From Planctomycetaceae bacterium (GTDB lineage: Bacteria; Planctomycetota; Planctomycetia; Pirellulales; Pirellulaceae): DNA of 14,382 bases. The stretch covers positions 1 to 14,382 of the forward strand of contig PKCQ01000606.1 of assembly GCA_002862265.1 (NCBI GenBank), read 5' to 3'. This document shows positions 6,115-13,990 of the stretch, one piece after another (within the stretch, counting starts at the first letter, position 1; each line of letters begins with the position of its first letter). A program made the position numbers and the translations under genes. The notes beneath the pieces are model-generated. The model was not told the DNA's origin and did no database searches. It worked only from the letters and a program-made list of their open reading frames with translations.

Positions 6115-7860
6115 CTAACGATGTGCCTTTTGGAGTTTGTCTTGCGTTCTTTTCCAACCGTGGGCCAAGTTGTTTAGTTCAGTTGTCATCCGATTCGATT
6201 CAGCTGGCGTCCACTGGTAGTCCCCAGGTGTACGCTGGTAGTTTTCGGATGGACGCCGGAGTTTGCTTTGGGCACTGTCGGCTCGACGCAAGCGACCGTG
6301 AGTTCGCAGTAATGACTCACTGTAAAGATGCCCGAAGTCGGATTGCAAGTCATCGAGTAAAGGAATCTCATCTTCAAAACAACGTCCGGCGACCTCGTAA
6401 AGCTCCTCGGCAATTGCAGGGACTTGCTGCATCTTAGCGAAGCTATTTTGCTCTACCACGAGTGGTCCAGAACTCGCGATGTGCAAGAACCTGAGCTGTG
6501 GAGCTTCGTAGTAGTCCCGCAGCTCCTCTGAAAGCGACCTCAGATTCCGATAGGTCGCCTGTGGGTCCGTTGTAAAGCAGAGCCACCGGTCGACACTGAC
6601 GCGATGCAAGTACTCATTCGAGCTCGCACTCAGATGCAAGCGATGGTCAGCCTCTGCGGGGTCAAGTGCTGATCCAATACGAAGGCCAAATGCACTACAC
6701 TGCACTGCCGGCCCTTCGATCCGTTCATCGGCTTGTCGCATGAGCCAACCACGCAATGACAGCCGTAGATTGTCGACTGGGATTACAAGTGTAAAACGTG
6801 TTCCGCGAGGATCGAGGTGCCCTGCCGAGATGGCCCCACCAAAGCCCTCTACAAGTTGCCGGCATGTGTTGAGCCCGATACCGGCGCTGCGACTCGATCC
6901 ATGGGGCGGCTCGTCAGTATAGGTTTGGCTATTAATGATACTCATCAAGCTACTGTCCAGACCGTTCCCCTGGTCTTCCACATGCACCAGCAGCCGCGTT
7001 CCAGGGGCACGGGACTGCTCTGCTCGGATGGTAATCTGACTTCCCATCGAGCTTGCTTGGATTGCGTTGGTCACTAGGTTCAACAGGACACGAGAAGCGT
7101 GATTCACGTCCAAATAGACCCGCGGCAACGAGCGTTCCCAGCCGATCCACAGTAGACGCACGCTGTGGTCCTTCGCGACGGCATCCAACAAAGGCAGCAT
7201 GAGCATTTGCCACTGCTTCGGGTAGAATCGCTTTTTTATAGCGATCGCTGAAGGCTGCTCGAGACGTCGGTCAACTAGGATGCCAGCTGCCCAATTGCTG
7301 GCCTGAGCCAGACGCTGGTTGGCAATATCGAGCATATTGAGTTCGGCATTGGTAACGCCTCCCAAGCCTCTTGCCCGCTCCGAAACCTTGGAAATGAGCT
7401 GGCTCGCCGCAGCGATTGGAGATCGCAAATCATGCGCCGCCTCTGAGATTAGTCTGCGGTACCGTTCTTTGAAGTTCGGTGCTGCGCTGCTCTGCCGCCG
7501 ATAAACCTGCGAGAGTCTTTGCCGGTGTAAAACGCTGCTCTCTTGGTAAATGCTGTCTTCGTGATCCACGGGCTCGGACAGGTGTACCTTGCCTTCCGAG
7601 TGCGTCTCCCCGTACACAGTAACTTCGGTTGATGTTGACCAAACCGATTGATAGGGAGCGGTCTGAAACTCGGGCTTGTCGAAACGCAGGTAATCGGCGT
7701 CTTGCGAACCGCTGATTTGAGTCGATCCGAATGGTGAGCTTACGTCAATGGAGCTCGCCGTGGTGCATATCTGCCAGTGACTTTGCGCCTCAAAGATGGC
7801 ATCAGTCTCGGGCGATCGCAGCTGTGCATATTGGATGATGGAGGATGGGTAGGCGAGCAT
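6115..7860 (-). CDS. Soluble histidine kinase with unrecognised C-terminal extension
   Basis: The 581-residue cytoplasmic protein autophosphorylates on a histidine if active. The H-box is EAAHDLRSPIAAA with H143. The ATPase domain follows at about 245-362: N-box LLNLVTNAIQAS (N261, N265), G1-box EDQGNGL (D296, G298, G300) and G2-box AGIGLNTCRQLVEGFGG (327-342), then GTRFTLVIP. Residues 1-130 have no domain I can name. Residues about 363-581 form a long C-terminal part with a central folded-looking section (about 385-525) and a polar tail holding the short internal echo YQRTPGDYQWTPAE (541-554). Since no receiver is fused to it, it needs a separate partner. The nearby PAS-GAF receiver protein lacks the acceptor Asp and is a poor candidate for phosphotransfer. 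AAGGAAG stands 5 bases before the ATG at 7860, so the start is well supported. Confidence 0.88.
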   Translation of the reverse strand: MLAYPSSIIQYAQLRSPETDAIFEAQSHWQICTTASSIDVSSPFGSTQISGSQDADYLRFDKPEFQTAPYQSVWSTSTEVTVYGETHSEGKVHLSEPVDHEDSIYQESSVLHRQRLSQVYRRQSSAAPNFKERYRRLISEAAHDLRSPIAAASQLISKVSERARGLGGVTNAELNMLDIANQRLAQASNWAAGILVDRRLEQPSAIAIKKRFYPKQWQMLMLPLLDAVAKDHSVRLLWIGWERSLPRVYLDVNHASRVLLNLVTNAIQASSMGSQITIRAEQSRAPGTRLLVHVEDQGNGLDSSLMSIINSQTYTDEPPHGSSRSAGIGLNTCRQLVEGFGGAISAGHLDPRGTRFTLVIPVDNLRLSLRGWLMRQADERIEGPAVQCSAFGLRIGSALDPAEADHRLHLSASSNEYLHRVSVDRWLCFTTDPQATYRNLRSLSEELRDYYEAPQLRFLHIASSGPLVVEQNSFAKMQQVPAIAEELYEVAGRCFEDEIPLLDDLQSDFGHLYSESLLRTHGRLRRADSAQSKLRRPSENYQRTPGDYQWTPAESNRMTTELNNLAHGWKRTQDKLQKAHR

Positions 7861-8248
7861 GACAACTTCCTTGCAAGACAGACAGCGCTTACCGGGCCTA
7901 TCGGTATCCCGAGCACGGGTGAAGATAGAGGATATGGATAATGCTCGCTGCTTGTCCCGAAGCTGATGGAAACTCAGGATTGTGCTGATTATTCCGTTTT
8001 CTCTCGTACATCACTTATTCATGAGCGTAATACAACCGACCGAGGCAGCATTGGCCCAAGGCGAGATCATTTCGCGCTAAGAAAAATCAGGGCAAGAGCT
8101 CACGAGAGAAGAACGCAGATTTCTGCTGGTCAAAACGACCGCTAGTCCATAGCTACACTTTGCCATTCACTCGGCAGGACCGATCCTCGCTACCGCTAGC
8201 TAGAACGCGGACATGCCGCAACGATCAGTAGATCAGTGTGGACTGTTT

Positions 8249-8273
8249 GCGTTCTCTTCGCTGTGGAGAACGC
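8249..8273. repeat. Inverted repeat, 8-bp arms
   Basis: GCGTTCTC (8249-8256) pairs with GAGAACGC (8266-8273) across a 9-base loop. Its role is unknown; no T-run follows on either strand. Confidence 0.45.
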
Positions 8274-8551
8274 GTCGTACCGCTGTCTGGATATCCTAAA
8301 CACTTGCCATGACCCGTAGGTAGAAACACTCTTTGCTTCGCCACCATGATGCTCATCGCGCCCCGGCCCATGTCGACCATGCTTCTCAGCTTGGCGTTCC
8401 TCACCGCTCGCATTCCTCCCAGTTGCCCCATACAGCCTAGTCTGCATTGCATTCAAATGTTAAGAGCATCATTTACAAGTCCAGAGGGATTCAGATTTCC
8501 AGACCAGCCGAATCTAACCACTTCGCTCACGCGATGGGTCTCTCGCATCAA

Positions 8552-8572
8552 CCGCGTCTAGCCCCGACGCGG
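8552..8572. repeat. GC-rich inverted repeat, 7-bp arms
   Basis: CCGCGTC (8552-8558) pairs with GACGCGG (8566-8572) across a 7-base loop, about 130 bases upstream of the sulfatase start. It could be a leader hairpin or an operator. Confidence 0.45.
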
Positions 8573-8604
8573 CTGGAACACAAAGATTCTCACAGTTTTT
8601 GCCC

Positions 8605-8623
8605 CTGCTGGAGCCCCCAGCAG
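8605..8623. repeat. Inverted repeat in the probable sulfatase leader
   Basis: CTGCTGG (8605-8611) pairs with CCAGCAG (8617-8623) across a 5-base loop, directly after a T5 run. It lies 80 bases before the sulfatase start and may shape the 5' end of its mRNA. Confidence 0.4.
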
Positions 8624-8703
8624 AGCTTTGTCGGGAAAAAGGACTAACCTGTAGAACACCAGCCTTCCAACATCTCTTCCTGATCCCCACCAAGGGCAAA
8701 ACA

Positions 8704-10149
8704 ATGCAGAGGAAACAAATGCGAAACGCCCTGTTCTTGCTGGTCCTACTGACCTGCAGCCAGATTCTTGAGGCCGATTCTTCACGTCAAATCCATGCTG
8801 CCCCAAAGCCCAATATCATCCTTGTCATGGCAGACGATCAGGGTTGGGGTGACACGGGCTACAACGGGCATCCTTTTGTGCAAACTCCTGAGATGGACGC
8901 GATGGCCAGGGCAGGGTTCGTGCTTGATCGCTTCTATGCCGCAGCACCTGTCTGCTCTCCAACCCGTGCAAGTGTGATGACAGGTCGCAATCCGATTCGA
9001 ACCAAAGTCACCAACCACGGCCGTTACATGAGGCCGCACGAGCAGACAATCGCTGAATCACTAAAAGCCGCAGATTATGCCACCGGGATCTTTGGCAAGG
9101 TGCATTTGGGCTCAGGTCAGCCTGAGTCACCCTGTAACCCGTCAGGTATGGGATTCGACGAGTGGGTGATTGGGCTGAACTTTTTCGATAATGATCCCTA
9201 CCTGAGTCGCAATGGAAGAATCGAACACCGAAAAGGCAAAGGCTCGGTGATTGCAATGGACGATGCTTTAGCGTTCTTGAACAAGCACCGACGAAGCGAA
9301 AAGCCGATCTTTATGGTTGTCTGGTTTCCCTCGCCGCATGATCCGCACCACGAAGTTCCCGATGGCAAATCGCTGTACGATGAGAGGAAACAAGCAGGTT
9401 ATTACCGCGAGATCACTCTGCTCGATCAGCAGTTAGGGCGTCTACGCCGAGAACTGCGAAGCCTGGATATTGCAGAGAACACCATCCTTTGGTACTGCAG
9501 CGACAATGGAGGACTAAACGAGGCAACCTCAGGTGGACGCAAGCGAAAAGGCAGTATCTATGAAGGAGGTCTTCGCGTACCAGGAATCATAGAGTGGCCG
9601 GCAGCGAAGCTAAGAGGCAGGACATCCATTCCTACCTGGACCTGTGACATCTATCCCACAGTTCTCGCGATGGCTGGAATCGCCGTGGAGCCCGAACACC
9701 CTTTGGACGGCATCGACATCACCGACATTGTCATTGGTAAGGCAACGATGCGCAGCAAACCGATGGGCTTCTGGCACTTGTTCCAACAAGGACAGTCCAC
9801 CTGGAGCGATCGTATTCAACAGGCGATCATGGAAAAACAAATCGCCAGGGCAACATTGCCACACGATGCACCCAGAATACAGAAAGACGTTGCGGAGTTT
9901 CCCCAATTTGATGAAGGCAGCGTCAAAGGTCACGCTGCTTGGAATGCCTGGCCTTGGAAACTACACCGCATTAACGGCACGAAGTACGAACTTTACAATC
10001 TGGCCGATGACCCCATGGAGTCAAAGGATCTGTCGAACGAGACAGACCAGCGGGCTCGAGTCACCCGAATGAAGCAAGAACTAAACAACTGGATGCGTTC
10101 CGTCATGCGAAGCCTAAATGGCAACGATTACCGGCAGCTGGCACTGTGA
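8704..10149 (+). CDS. Exported formylglycine-dependent sulfatase
   Basis: A type I (alkaline-phosphatase-fold) sulfatase of 481 residues that hydrolyses sulfate esters, most likely on a polysaccharide outside the cytoplasm. A signal peptide covers residues 1 to about 32 (hydrophobic core ALFLLVLLTC). Active-site features: metal ligands D44-D45 (ADDQGWGD), the sulfatase signature C84-S-P-T-R88, in which Cys would be converted to formylglycine, K132 and H134 in GKVHLG (usually GKWHxG), H212, D267-N268 (SDNGG) and K282. The C-terminal NLADDPMESKDL block is typical of the family. The frame is open back to TTG 8599, but the signal peptide points to ATG 8704 (AAGGG 7 bases before) or ATG 8719 (AGAGGAA just before); I use 8704. 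The activating enzyme is not in this window. The exact substrate cannot be told from sequence. Confidence 0.93.
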   Translation: MQRKQMRNALFLLVLLTCSQILEADSSRQIHAAPKPNIILVMADDQGWGDTGYNGHPFVQTPEMDAMARAGFVLDRFYAAAPVCSPTRASVMTGRNPIRTKVTNHGRYMRPHEQTIAESLKAADYATGIFGKVHLGSGQPESPCNPSGMGFDEWVIGLNFFDNDPYLSRNGRIEHRKGKGSVIAMDDALAFLNKHRRSEKPIFMVVWFPSPHDPHHEVPDGKSLYDERKQAGYYREITLLDQQLGRLRRELRSLDIAENTILWYCSDNGGLNEATSGGRKRKGSIYEGGLRVPGIIEWPAAKLRGRTSIPTWTCDIYPTVLAMAGIAVEPEHPLDGIDITDIVIGKATMRSKPMGFWHLFQQGQSTWSDRIQQAIMEKQIARATLPHDAPRIQKDVAEFPQFDEGSVKGHAAWNAWPWKLHRINGTKYELYNLADDPMESKDLSNETDQRARVTRMKQELNNWMRSVMRSLNGNDYRQLAL

Positions 10150-10362
10150 GAGCAACGACCAATCTTGGTTTTGGGGCGAGATTTATCGCAACGCCACGCG
10201 AACCTGGGGGCTTTGTCTATGACCGAGTCATCTAACTTTGTAGTCGCTGACTTGATCCGTTTGGCAGGCCCGGTCATGAAGTCGATACATTCTCCACTGG
10301 TGTCTTGGACAGATGATGCAAGAGTAATCTCACCCGCTCCTTTGCCCACCTAGGCATCGCGG

Positions 10363-10736
10363 TTACTTGGTTCCCTTATAGGGATCTTGCATGTCAGGGC
10401 CATCCGCTTCGAGAACCAATTTCTGCCGTTCTCTTAGACGGCACCGAAAGACTTCCACATGAATCCGTTGGTGCTGTCCCCCATGTGCCAACGTATTTCT
10501 TTGTTTTTTGGTCATAGCCAAAGGTGTGGATGCCTGGAAAGTCCAGCCCTCTCATCTCGGGCTCCATCTTTTTGATCAACCAGTAGCCTCCGAGACTCTT
10601 GAAAGTCAGAGCGTACTTATTTTCGATTGCGGGGTTGTCCTGGGCCCGTGACTCCTGAGCTAGACAACCTCCATTTGCCTTCAAACTTGGCCAGCCATTT
10701 GTGCTCTTTGCTTGGCTTTGGCGTTTCAGTCAACTC
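10363..10736 (-). pseudogene. Decayed DUF1579-family gene with multiple frameshifts
   Basis: Pieces of one protein are found in order on the - strand, but in different frames. Frame A (10736-10635) gives EHKWLAKFEGKWRLSSSG ending GPGQP. After a shift at the C-run (10634-10631), frame B gives AIENKYALTFKSLGGYWLIK and then GYDQKTKKYVGTW. After a second shift at the run 10482-10478, a further frame gives DSTNGFMWKSFGAV and meets TAA at 10436-10434. A third shift near 10422-10420 leads to KLVLEADGPDMQDPYKGTK and a final TAA (10365-10363). Together they match the DUF1579 pattern (F-x-GxW, LGGxW, GYDxxxKKYVGTWxDS, xxGPDxxDP), minus the last strands of the family. Function of the family is unknown. 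With at least four lesions it cannot make a normal product. Low sequence quality could explain one or two homopolymer shifts, but hardly all of them. Confidence 0.8.
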
Positions 10737-10787
10737 CTGGGCTTGGGCTTCCCTGGTAGCCGGCCCACGACTTGGCGAAAAGCCCCA

Positions 10788-11030
10788 ATGCCAACTGAAC
10801 TGTTCGATGTTCGGCAAAAGTTGGGACCGAACTGGGCACCGACTTCTGTACCCGGAACGTCGCCTTGGCTCGCGACTCCTGTTTCTGTTGCCCCTGCACC
10901 TGATTTGCCTCGCCTGCCTGCTGAACCGCATCTGCCCAGGGGAGCTGGGCCAGCTATTCCACCGGCGGCTACCAGCCCGTTTGAAAAACGCAGCCGGTGG
11001 GCTGGAGAACAACATCGGTCAAAAAGCTAA
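10788..11030 (+). CDS. Possible small Pro-rich protein
   Basis: An 80-residue frame, MPTELFDVRQKLGPNW onwards, rich in Pro and Ala (APAPDLPRLPAEPHLP, AIPPAA) with a basic tail ending RSKS. I do not recognise it. Its stop codon TAA (11028-11030) touches the strong terminator hairpin, which is what the end of a real gene looks like, and its codons look protein-like. Against it: weak ribosome site, no known family, and the terminator can equally serve the - strand ORF at 11232-11062. It may also be the tail of a longer broken gene. Confidence 0.25.
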   Translation: MPTELFDVRQKLGPNWAPTSVPGTSPWLATPVSVAPAPDLPRLPAEPHLPRGAGPAIPPAATSPFEKRSRWAGEQHRSKS

Positions 11031-11056
11031 AAGCCAGCTCCAAAGGAGCTGGCTTT
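11030..11056. terminator. Strong bidirectional intrinsic terminator
   Basis: AAAGCCAGCTCC (11030-11041) and GGAGCTGGCTTT (11045-11056) form a perfect 12-bp stem with an AAA loop. On the - strand the stem is followed by TTTTAGCTTTTT, a good U-tract; on the + strand by CTTTCTTCGTT, a weaker one. It lies 5 bases past the stop of the small - strand ORF and touches the stop of the + strand Pro-rich ORF. Confidence 0.85.
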
Positions 11057-11061
11057 CTTCG

Positions 11062-11232
11062 TTACATTTCACTTCTTGTGAGAATGCAACGCTGCGTGGG
11101 GGGCAGAACTAAACGGGTAGTAGGATCCGAGGCGGGGACAGCAGTTGGAGACTAACTGAGGTTACACTGAAGTGGTGAAACCCCAAGCCCACTTGCGAGG
11201 GCAGCGAGCATCAGATACTTCAATATGTTCAT
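11062..11232 (-). pseudogene. Small signal-peptide ORF interrupted by an in-frame TAG
   Basis: ATG at 11232 opens MNILKYLMLAALASGLGVSP-LQC, a textbook Sec or lipoprotein-type signal peptide, then NLS and TAG (11154-11152). The same frame continues for 29 more codons (SPTAVPASDPTTRLVLPPTQ and on, ending SEM) to TAA at 11064-11062, and the strong terminator begins 5 bases later. Start, frame continuity and terminator position suggest one small exported protein of about 55 residues with a nonsense codon, or what is left of a larger secreted protein after an internal deletion. A functional 26-residue peptide cannot be excluded. No Shine-Dalgarno site is visible. I do not recognise the mature part. 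Confidence 0.4.
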
Positions 11233-11406
11233 GGCTGAGATTCAAGCGGGACAGCACAGTTAGGACGCAGCCGGCGCTGTCACCTTCCAAAGTAATCCGA
11301 CTCCCGAAGCACTAAAGGTACTTCGAAAATCAATTTGCGGGAGAGTGAAGCCGGAGCCCTTGCACTTGCGACAGTCGATAAAACCGGCGTCGAGCCCGAG
11401 GATTAC

Positions 11407-12294
11407 TTACTTGGATTGCAGCTGCTTCCAGACTCTTTGCAGCCCATTAAGATTCTGCTGAAGACTTTCTCGTGCGTCAAGCTCGTTGCGGTGGTCGAGG
11501 ATTCCAATCGGTCCTTGATAGTTCACATCTAGAATCCATTGCAAGATTTTCTGGTCGAGCTTACCTTCAGCCAGTGGCAAAATCTTCGGACCTCCAACCG
11601 TCATACCGTTTAGGTTAAGGCACATCAGATAGGGACTCATAGACTTTAGCGCCTCGGGAAACTCAGCCAGATCCTCGTGGGCATGGTGGAAATTATAGAC
11701 TAGCCCAACGTTCTTTAGATCCTTTAATTCCTGCATAATTGCTATCAGCGTTGATGGCTTCCCCGGCCAATCGCCGTGGTTGTAGAGACCGATGCTGCAG
11801 TCCAACTCAGCAGCAGCCTGAGCCAAGTCTCGCACTGCATTGCTCGCCGCAGTTAAACGCTCTTTGGGATCTTCGATTCGATCCAGGGCACCAGTAGGCA
11901 GCATGAACCAGAGTTGAGTCCGCACCTCGTTCTTTTTCAAAAATTCAAGGATCCGGATGTTACCAGGATGCTTAGAAGGCTCTAAAGAACTGGAGCACCA
12001 GAACGCTGTAAGCTCGACGCCTGCTCCCTGAAGGGCATTTAGTTCGGCGTCCCATGTTGGCACATGCTCTTCACGCCAGTCATAAGCAAGTTTCTTTAAG
12101 CCCAGCTCTTGCAGCATTTTCGCTCTTGCTTCCGGCCCGCGCTTCGTGGCATCGAAGGGAACGATGCACCATGCAACCAGATTTTCGGTGCGAAGGTTTA
12201 CGGGCAGCTCCTGTGCCACTGCCTTCCGAAAACACTGGTGAGTGAAGCAAATGAGTAAGCCAAACATAAGCCCGAATGTTCGCTGAAGGATCAC
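11407..12294 (-). CDS. Exported sugar-isomerase-like TIM-barrel protein
   Basis: Resembles the xylose isomerase-like / AP-endonuclease-2 TIM-barrel superfamily (sugar phosphate isomerase/epimerase annotation). From GTG 12294 it is 295 residues: a signal peptide (FGLMFGLLICF core, probable cleavage after KAVA, before QELP) and a barrel of about 260. Typical strand ends are visible: ELTAFW (about 94-99), GLYNHGDWPG (H173), LVYNFHHAHEDL (H203, H204, H206) and IGILDHRNELDARESLQ (250-282 region). The usual later His (HxHxKD) appears as CLNLNG, and the last Glu is replaced around LDHRNE, so metal binding may differ from the classic enzymes. The frame is open to GTG 12348, but GTG 12294 has AAGGTG 8 bases before it and gives a normal-length signal peptide. 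It follows the sulfatase by 75 bases on the same strand, suggesting joint action on a polysaccharide-derived sugar. Confidence 0.8.
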   Translation of the reverse strand: MILQRTFGLMFGLLICFTHQCFRKAVAQELPVNLRTENLVAWCIVPFDATKRGPEARAKMLQELGLKKLAYDWREEHVPTWDAELNALQGAGVELTAFWCSSSLEPSKHPGNIRILEFLKKNEVRTQLWFMLPTGALDRIEDPKERLTAASNAVRDLAQAAAELDCSIGLYNHGDWPGKPSTLIAIMQELKDLKNVGLVYNFHHAHEDLAEFPEALKSMSPYLMCLNLNGMTVGGPKILPLAEGKLDQKILQWILDVNYQGPIGILDHRNELDARESLQQNLNGLQRVWKQLQSK

Positions 12295-12369
12295 TTTGAA
12301 GCACCTTAGATTTTGTGAAGGGAAGGCCGGACGATTTGTAACTGGCACTGCAGCTGTATTCTTGAAACT

Positions 12370-13947
12370 TCATCGCAATGGCTTGCGATTCGTCGGAGCG
12401 CTACGCCCGTTTTCTTTTGCCGTCAGTTCTTTAAGCAGCTTTTCCATCTCTTCGCGTTTCTTGCCCGAAGTGAAGAACAAGTTGTTGGTTTCGCCTGGGT
12501 CGTCAGCAAGATTGTAAAGCTGCCCCTCTGCCGTGGGTTCTTTTTCCGGCAAGGCGAACTTCTTCATGTTCTCTCGGTCATACTTGTTTCCGCCTGAGCC
12601 CACGTGAGCTAAGTACTTCCAGTTCCCCTGTCGCAACTGAAACTCGCCGCGAAAACTTTGGGTCAGCATATGAGGTCGAATCGGGTCAGCCTCGTTCTGC
12701 TGGCCCAACAGCACCGGCAGCATATCGAAACTGTCGACCGCCGCTTCCTCCGGTAGAGCGTAGCCAGTCAGTGAAGCCAGCGTCGCAAAGATATCCGTGG
12801 TGTTCGTCAGTTGTTTTGAGACGCGCCCGGCGGGGATGTTGCCCGGCCAACGCGCGATGAAAGGCACCCGATGCCCGCCCTCCCAGCCGTCACGTTTCAT
12901 GCCGCGCCAATTGCCTGCTGCATCGTGTCGGTGGTCCTCTCGCATCCAAATCGTATGCATGGTCTCGGGGCCATTGTCTGTGTTAAATAAGACGATTGTG
13001 TTGTCATCAATGTTCAGCTTCTTCAGCTCCGCTAATAGCCGCCCCACTAGCACATCGAGTTCGTGAACAAAATCGCCACGTGGTCCGCCTTTCGACTTTC
13101 CATTGAACTCTTCAGCAGGTAGCACGGGCGCGTGGCAGATTTGAGTGGAAAGAACCGCGAAGAAGGGTTTGTCTGGCGTGTTCCGGCGATGCTTTCGGAT
13201 GAAGTCGACTGTTTTGTTGTAAAACAAGATGTCGGCATTCACAAAGTCATAGCCAGGTGACATCCAGCCTTCATCGTTATCCCACCGCCACTTGCCGCTA
13301 GGATTCGGTAAGTTATCTCTCTTATGTCGCATGCTGGCTGGAACTGGGACCAAGCCATTTTCAATATAGACGTAGAGCGGATCTGTGGTGGGGCAGTTCG
13401 GCGTGATAAAAGACTCGTCGAATCCACGTGCGTTGGGTCCATCGACCAGCGGCGTGCTCTTTGCGTAGTCGATCAACAGAGAATTCTTGAAGCCGCCGCC
13501 CAGAATCTTGTTCTGATTGTCGCGCCAAGTCAGCCCCACATGCCACTTGCCGAACACCCCCGTGTGATATCCCTTGCTCTTCAACATGTCGGCTACCGTC
13601 AGTTCGCCCGGCTTGATGTAGCTTGGACCACCCGGTCCCTCGAAAGCCCGCGTGCCACGACCAGTGCGACAAACCAGCTGCCCAGAATACAAACCGTAGC
13701 GAGAAGGTGAGCAAATGGTACAAGGGCTGTGCGCGTCAGTGAAACGCATTCCTTCCTGAGCCATGCGATCCAGATTGGGAGTCTGATATGCGCAGTCTGG
13801 GTTGTAACAGGATAAATCTCCAAAGCCCATATCGTCCGCATAGACAATGACAACGTTGGGCAGCTCCTGTGCTGAGGCTGGATGAAGTAGCAATCCCAAG
13901 GCGAGGGAGTAAAGCAATGCGCTGCCCTGCGAGTTATTAATTATCAT
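12370..13947 (-). CDS. Exported formylglycine-dependent sulfatase (second copy, distinct)
   Basis: A 525-residue type I sulfatase. The signal peptide ends at about residue 26 (LALGLLLHPASA before QELP). Active-site features: D38-D39 (YADDMGFGD), the formylglycine motif C79-S-P-S-R83 within CTICSPSRYGLYSG, K134 and H136 (GKWHVG), H272 (QICHAPV), D324-N325 (FNTDNGPE) and K351 (MKRDGWEGGHRVP). The C-terminal YNLADDPGETNNLF block is typical. Motif layout (CSPSR and long inserts around 140-235) differs from the sulfatase at 8704-10149, so the two belong to different subfamilies and probably act on different sulfate positions. ATG 13947 has no Shine-Dalgarno site. It is the first gene of a probable operon with the TIM-barrel protein. 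The tail (about 495-525) is short, Lys/Glu-rich and unstructured. Confidence 0.94.
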   Translation of the reverse strand: MIINNSQGSALLYSLALGLLLHPASAQELPNVVIVYADDMGFGDLSCYNPDCAYQTPNLDRMAQEGMRFTDAHSPCTICSPSRYGLYSGQLVCRTGRGTRAFEGPGGPSYIKPGELTVADMLKSKGYHTGVFGKWHVGLTWRDNQNKILGGGFKNSLLIDYAKSTPLVDGPNARGFDESFITPNCPTTDPLYVYIENGLVPVPASMRHKRDNLPNPSGKWRWDNDEGWMSPGYDFVNADILFYNKTVDFIRKHRRNTPDKPFFAVLSTQICHAPVLPAEEFNGKSKGGPRGDFVHELDVLVGRLLAELKKLNIDDNTIVLFNTDNGPETMHTIWMREDHRHDAAGNWRGMKRDGWEGGHRVPFIARWPGNIPAGRVSKQLTNTTDIFATLASLTGYALPEEAAVDSFDMLPVLLGQQNEADPIRPHMLTQSFRGEFQLRQGNWKYLAHVGSGGNKYDRENMKKFALPEKEPTAEGQLYNLADDPGETNNLFFTSGKKREEMEKLLKELTAKENGRSAPTNRKPLR

Positions 13948-13990
13948 ACGTGGGTTCTAAAATGCGGACGGGTCTGCCGATGATGAAATG

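Larger units (their letters stand above)
7861..8703. other. Long divergent gap with several hairpins
   Basis: These 843 bases between the kinase (-) and sulfatase (+) must hold both promoters, but I cannot place them. No reading frame shows a recognisable domain; several overlapping frames of 60-86 codons on both strands at 8196-8700 look like chance. Three perfect inverted repeats are listed separately. The stretch around 8200-8640 has the look of a non-coding repeat element, which cannot be tested without the rest of the genome. Confidence 0.35.

Noticed and set aside
8020..8152. A + frame starting at MSVIQPTEAALAQGE with a stop after 19 codons and open sequence beyond
   Set aside because: Too short, no known family, and no ribosome site; it could be a remnant but nothing supports this.
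8459..8517. GTTAAGA and ATCTAAC as integron attC-like core sites
   Set aside because: The order is the reverse of a real attC, one core deviates, and the paired inner boxes are missing.
8455..8545. A - strand stretch resembling a tRNA-Ser D-loop and anticodon loop (GTGGTTA, CTGGAAA)
   Set aside because: The anticodon stem does not pair, and there is no T-arm or matching acceptor stem; spacing similarity alone is not enough.
8599..8703. N-terminal extension of the first sulfatase from TTG 8599
   Set aside because: It would place 35 residues before a normal signal peptide and contains a hairpin; ATG 8704 or 8719 has better ribosome sites.
10128..10349. A 73-codon - strand frame just after the first sulfatase
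   Set aside because: It overlaps the sulfatase 3' end, shows no family resemblance and no ribosome site.
13361..13723. A 120-codon frame on the same strand within the second sulfatase
   Set aside because: It is a shifted frame inside a well-conserved sulfatase whose catalytic motifs are all in the main frame.
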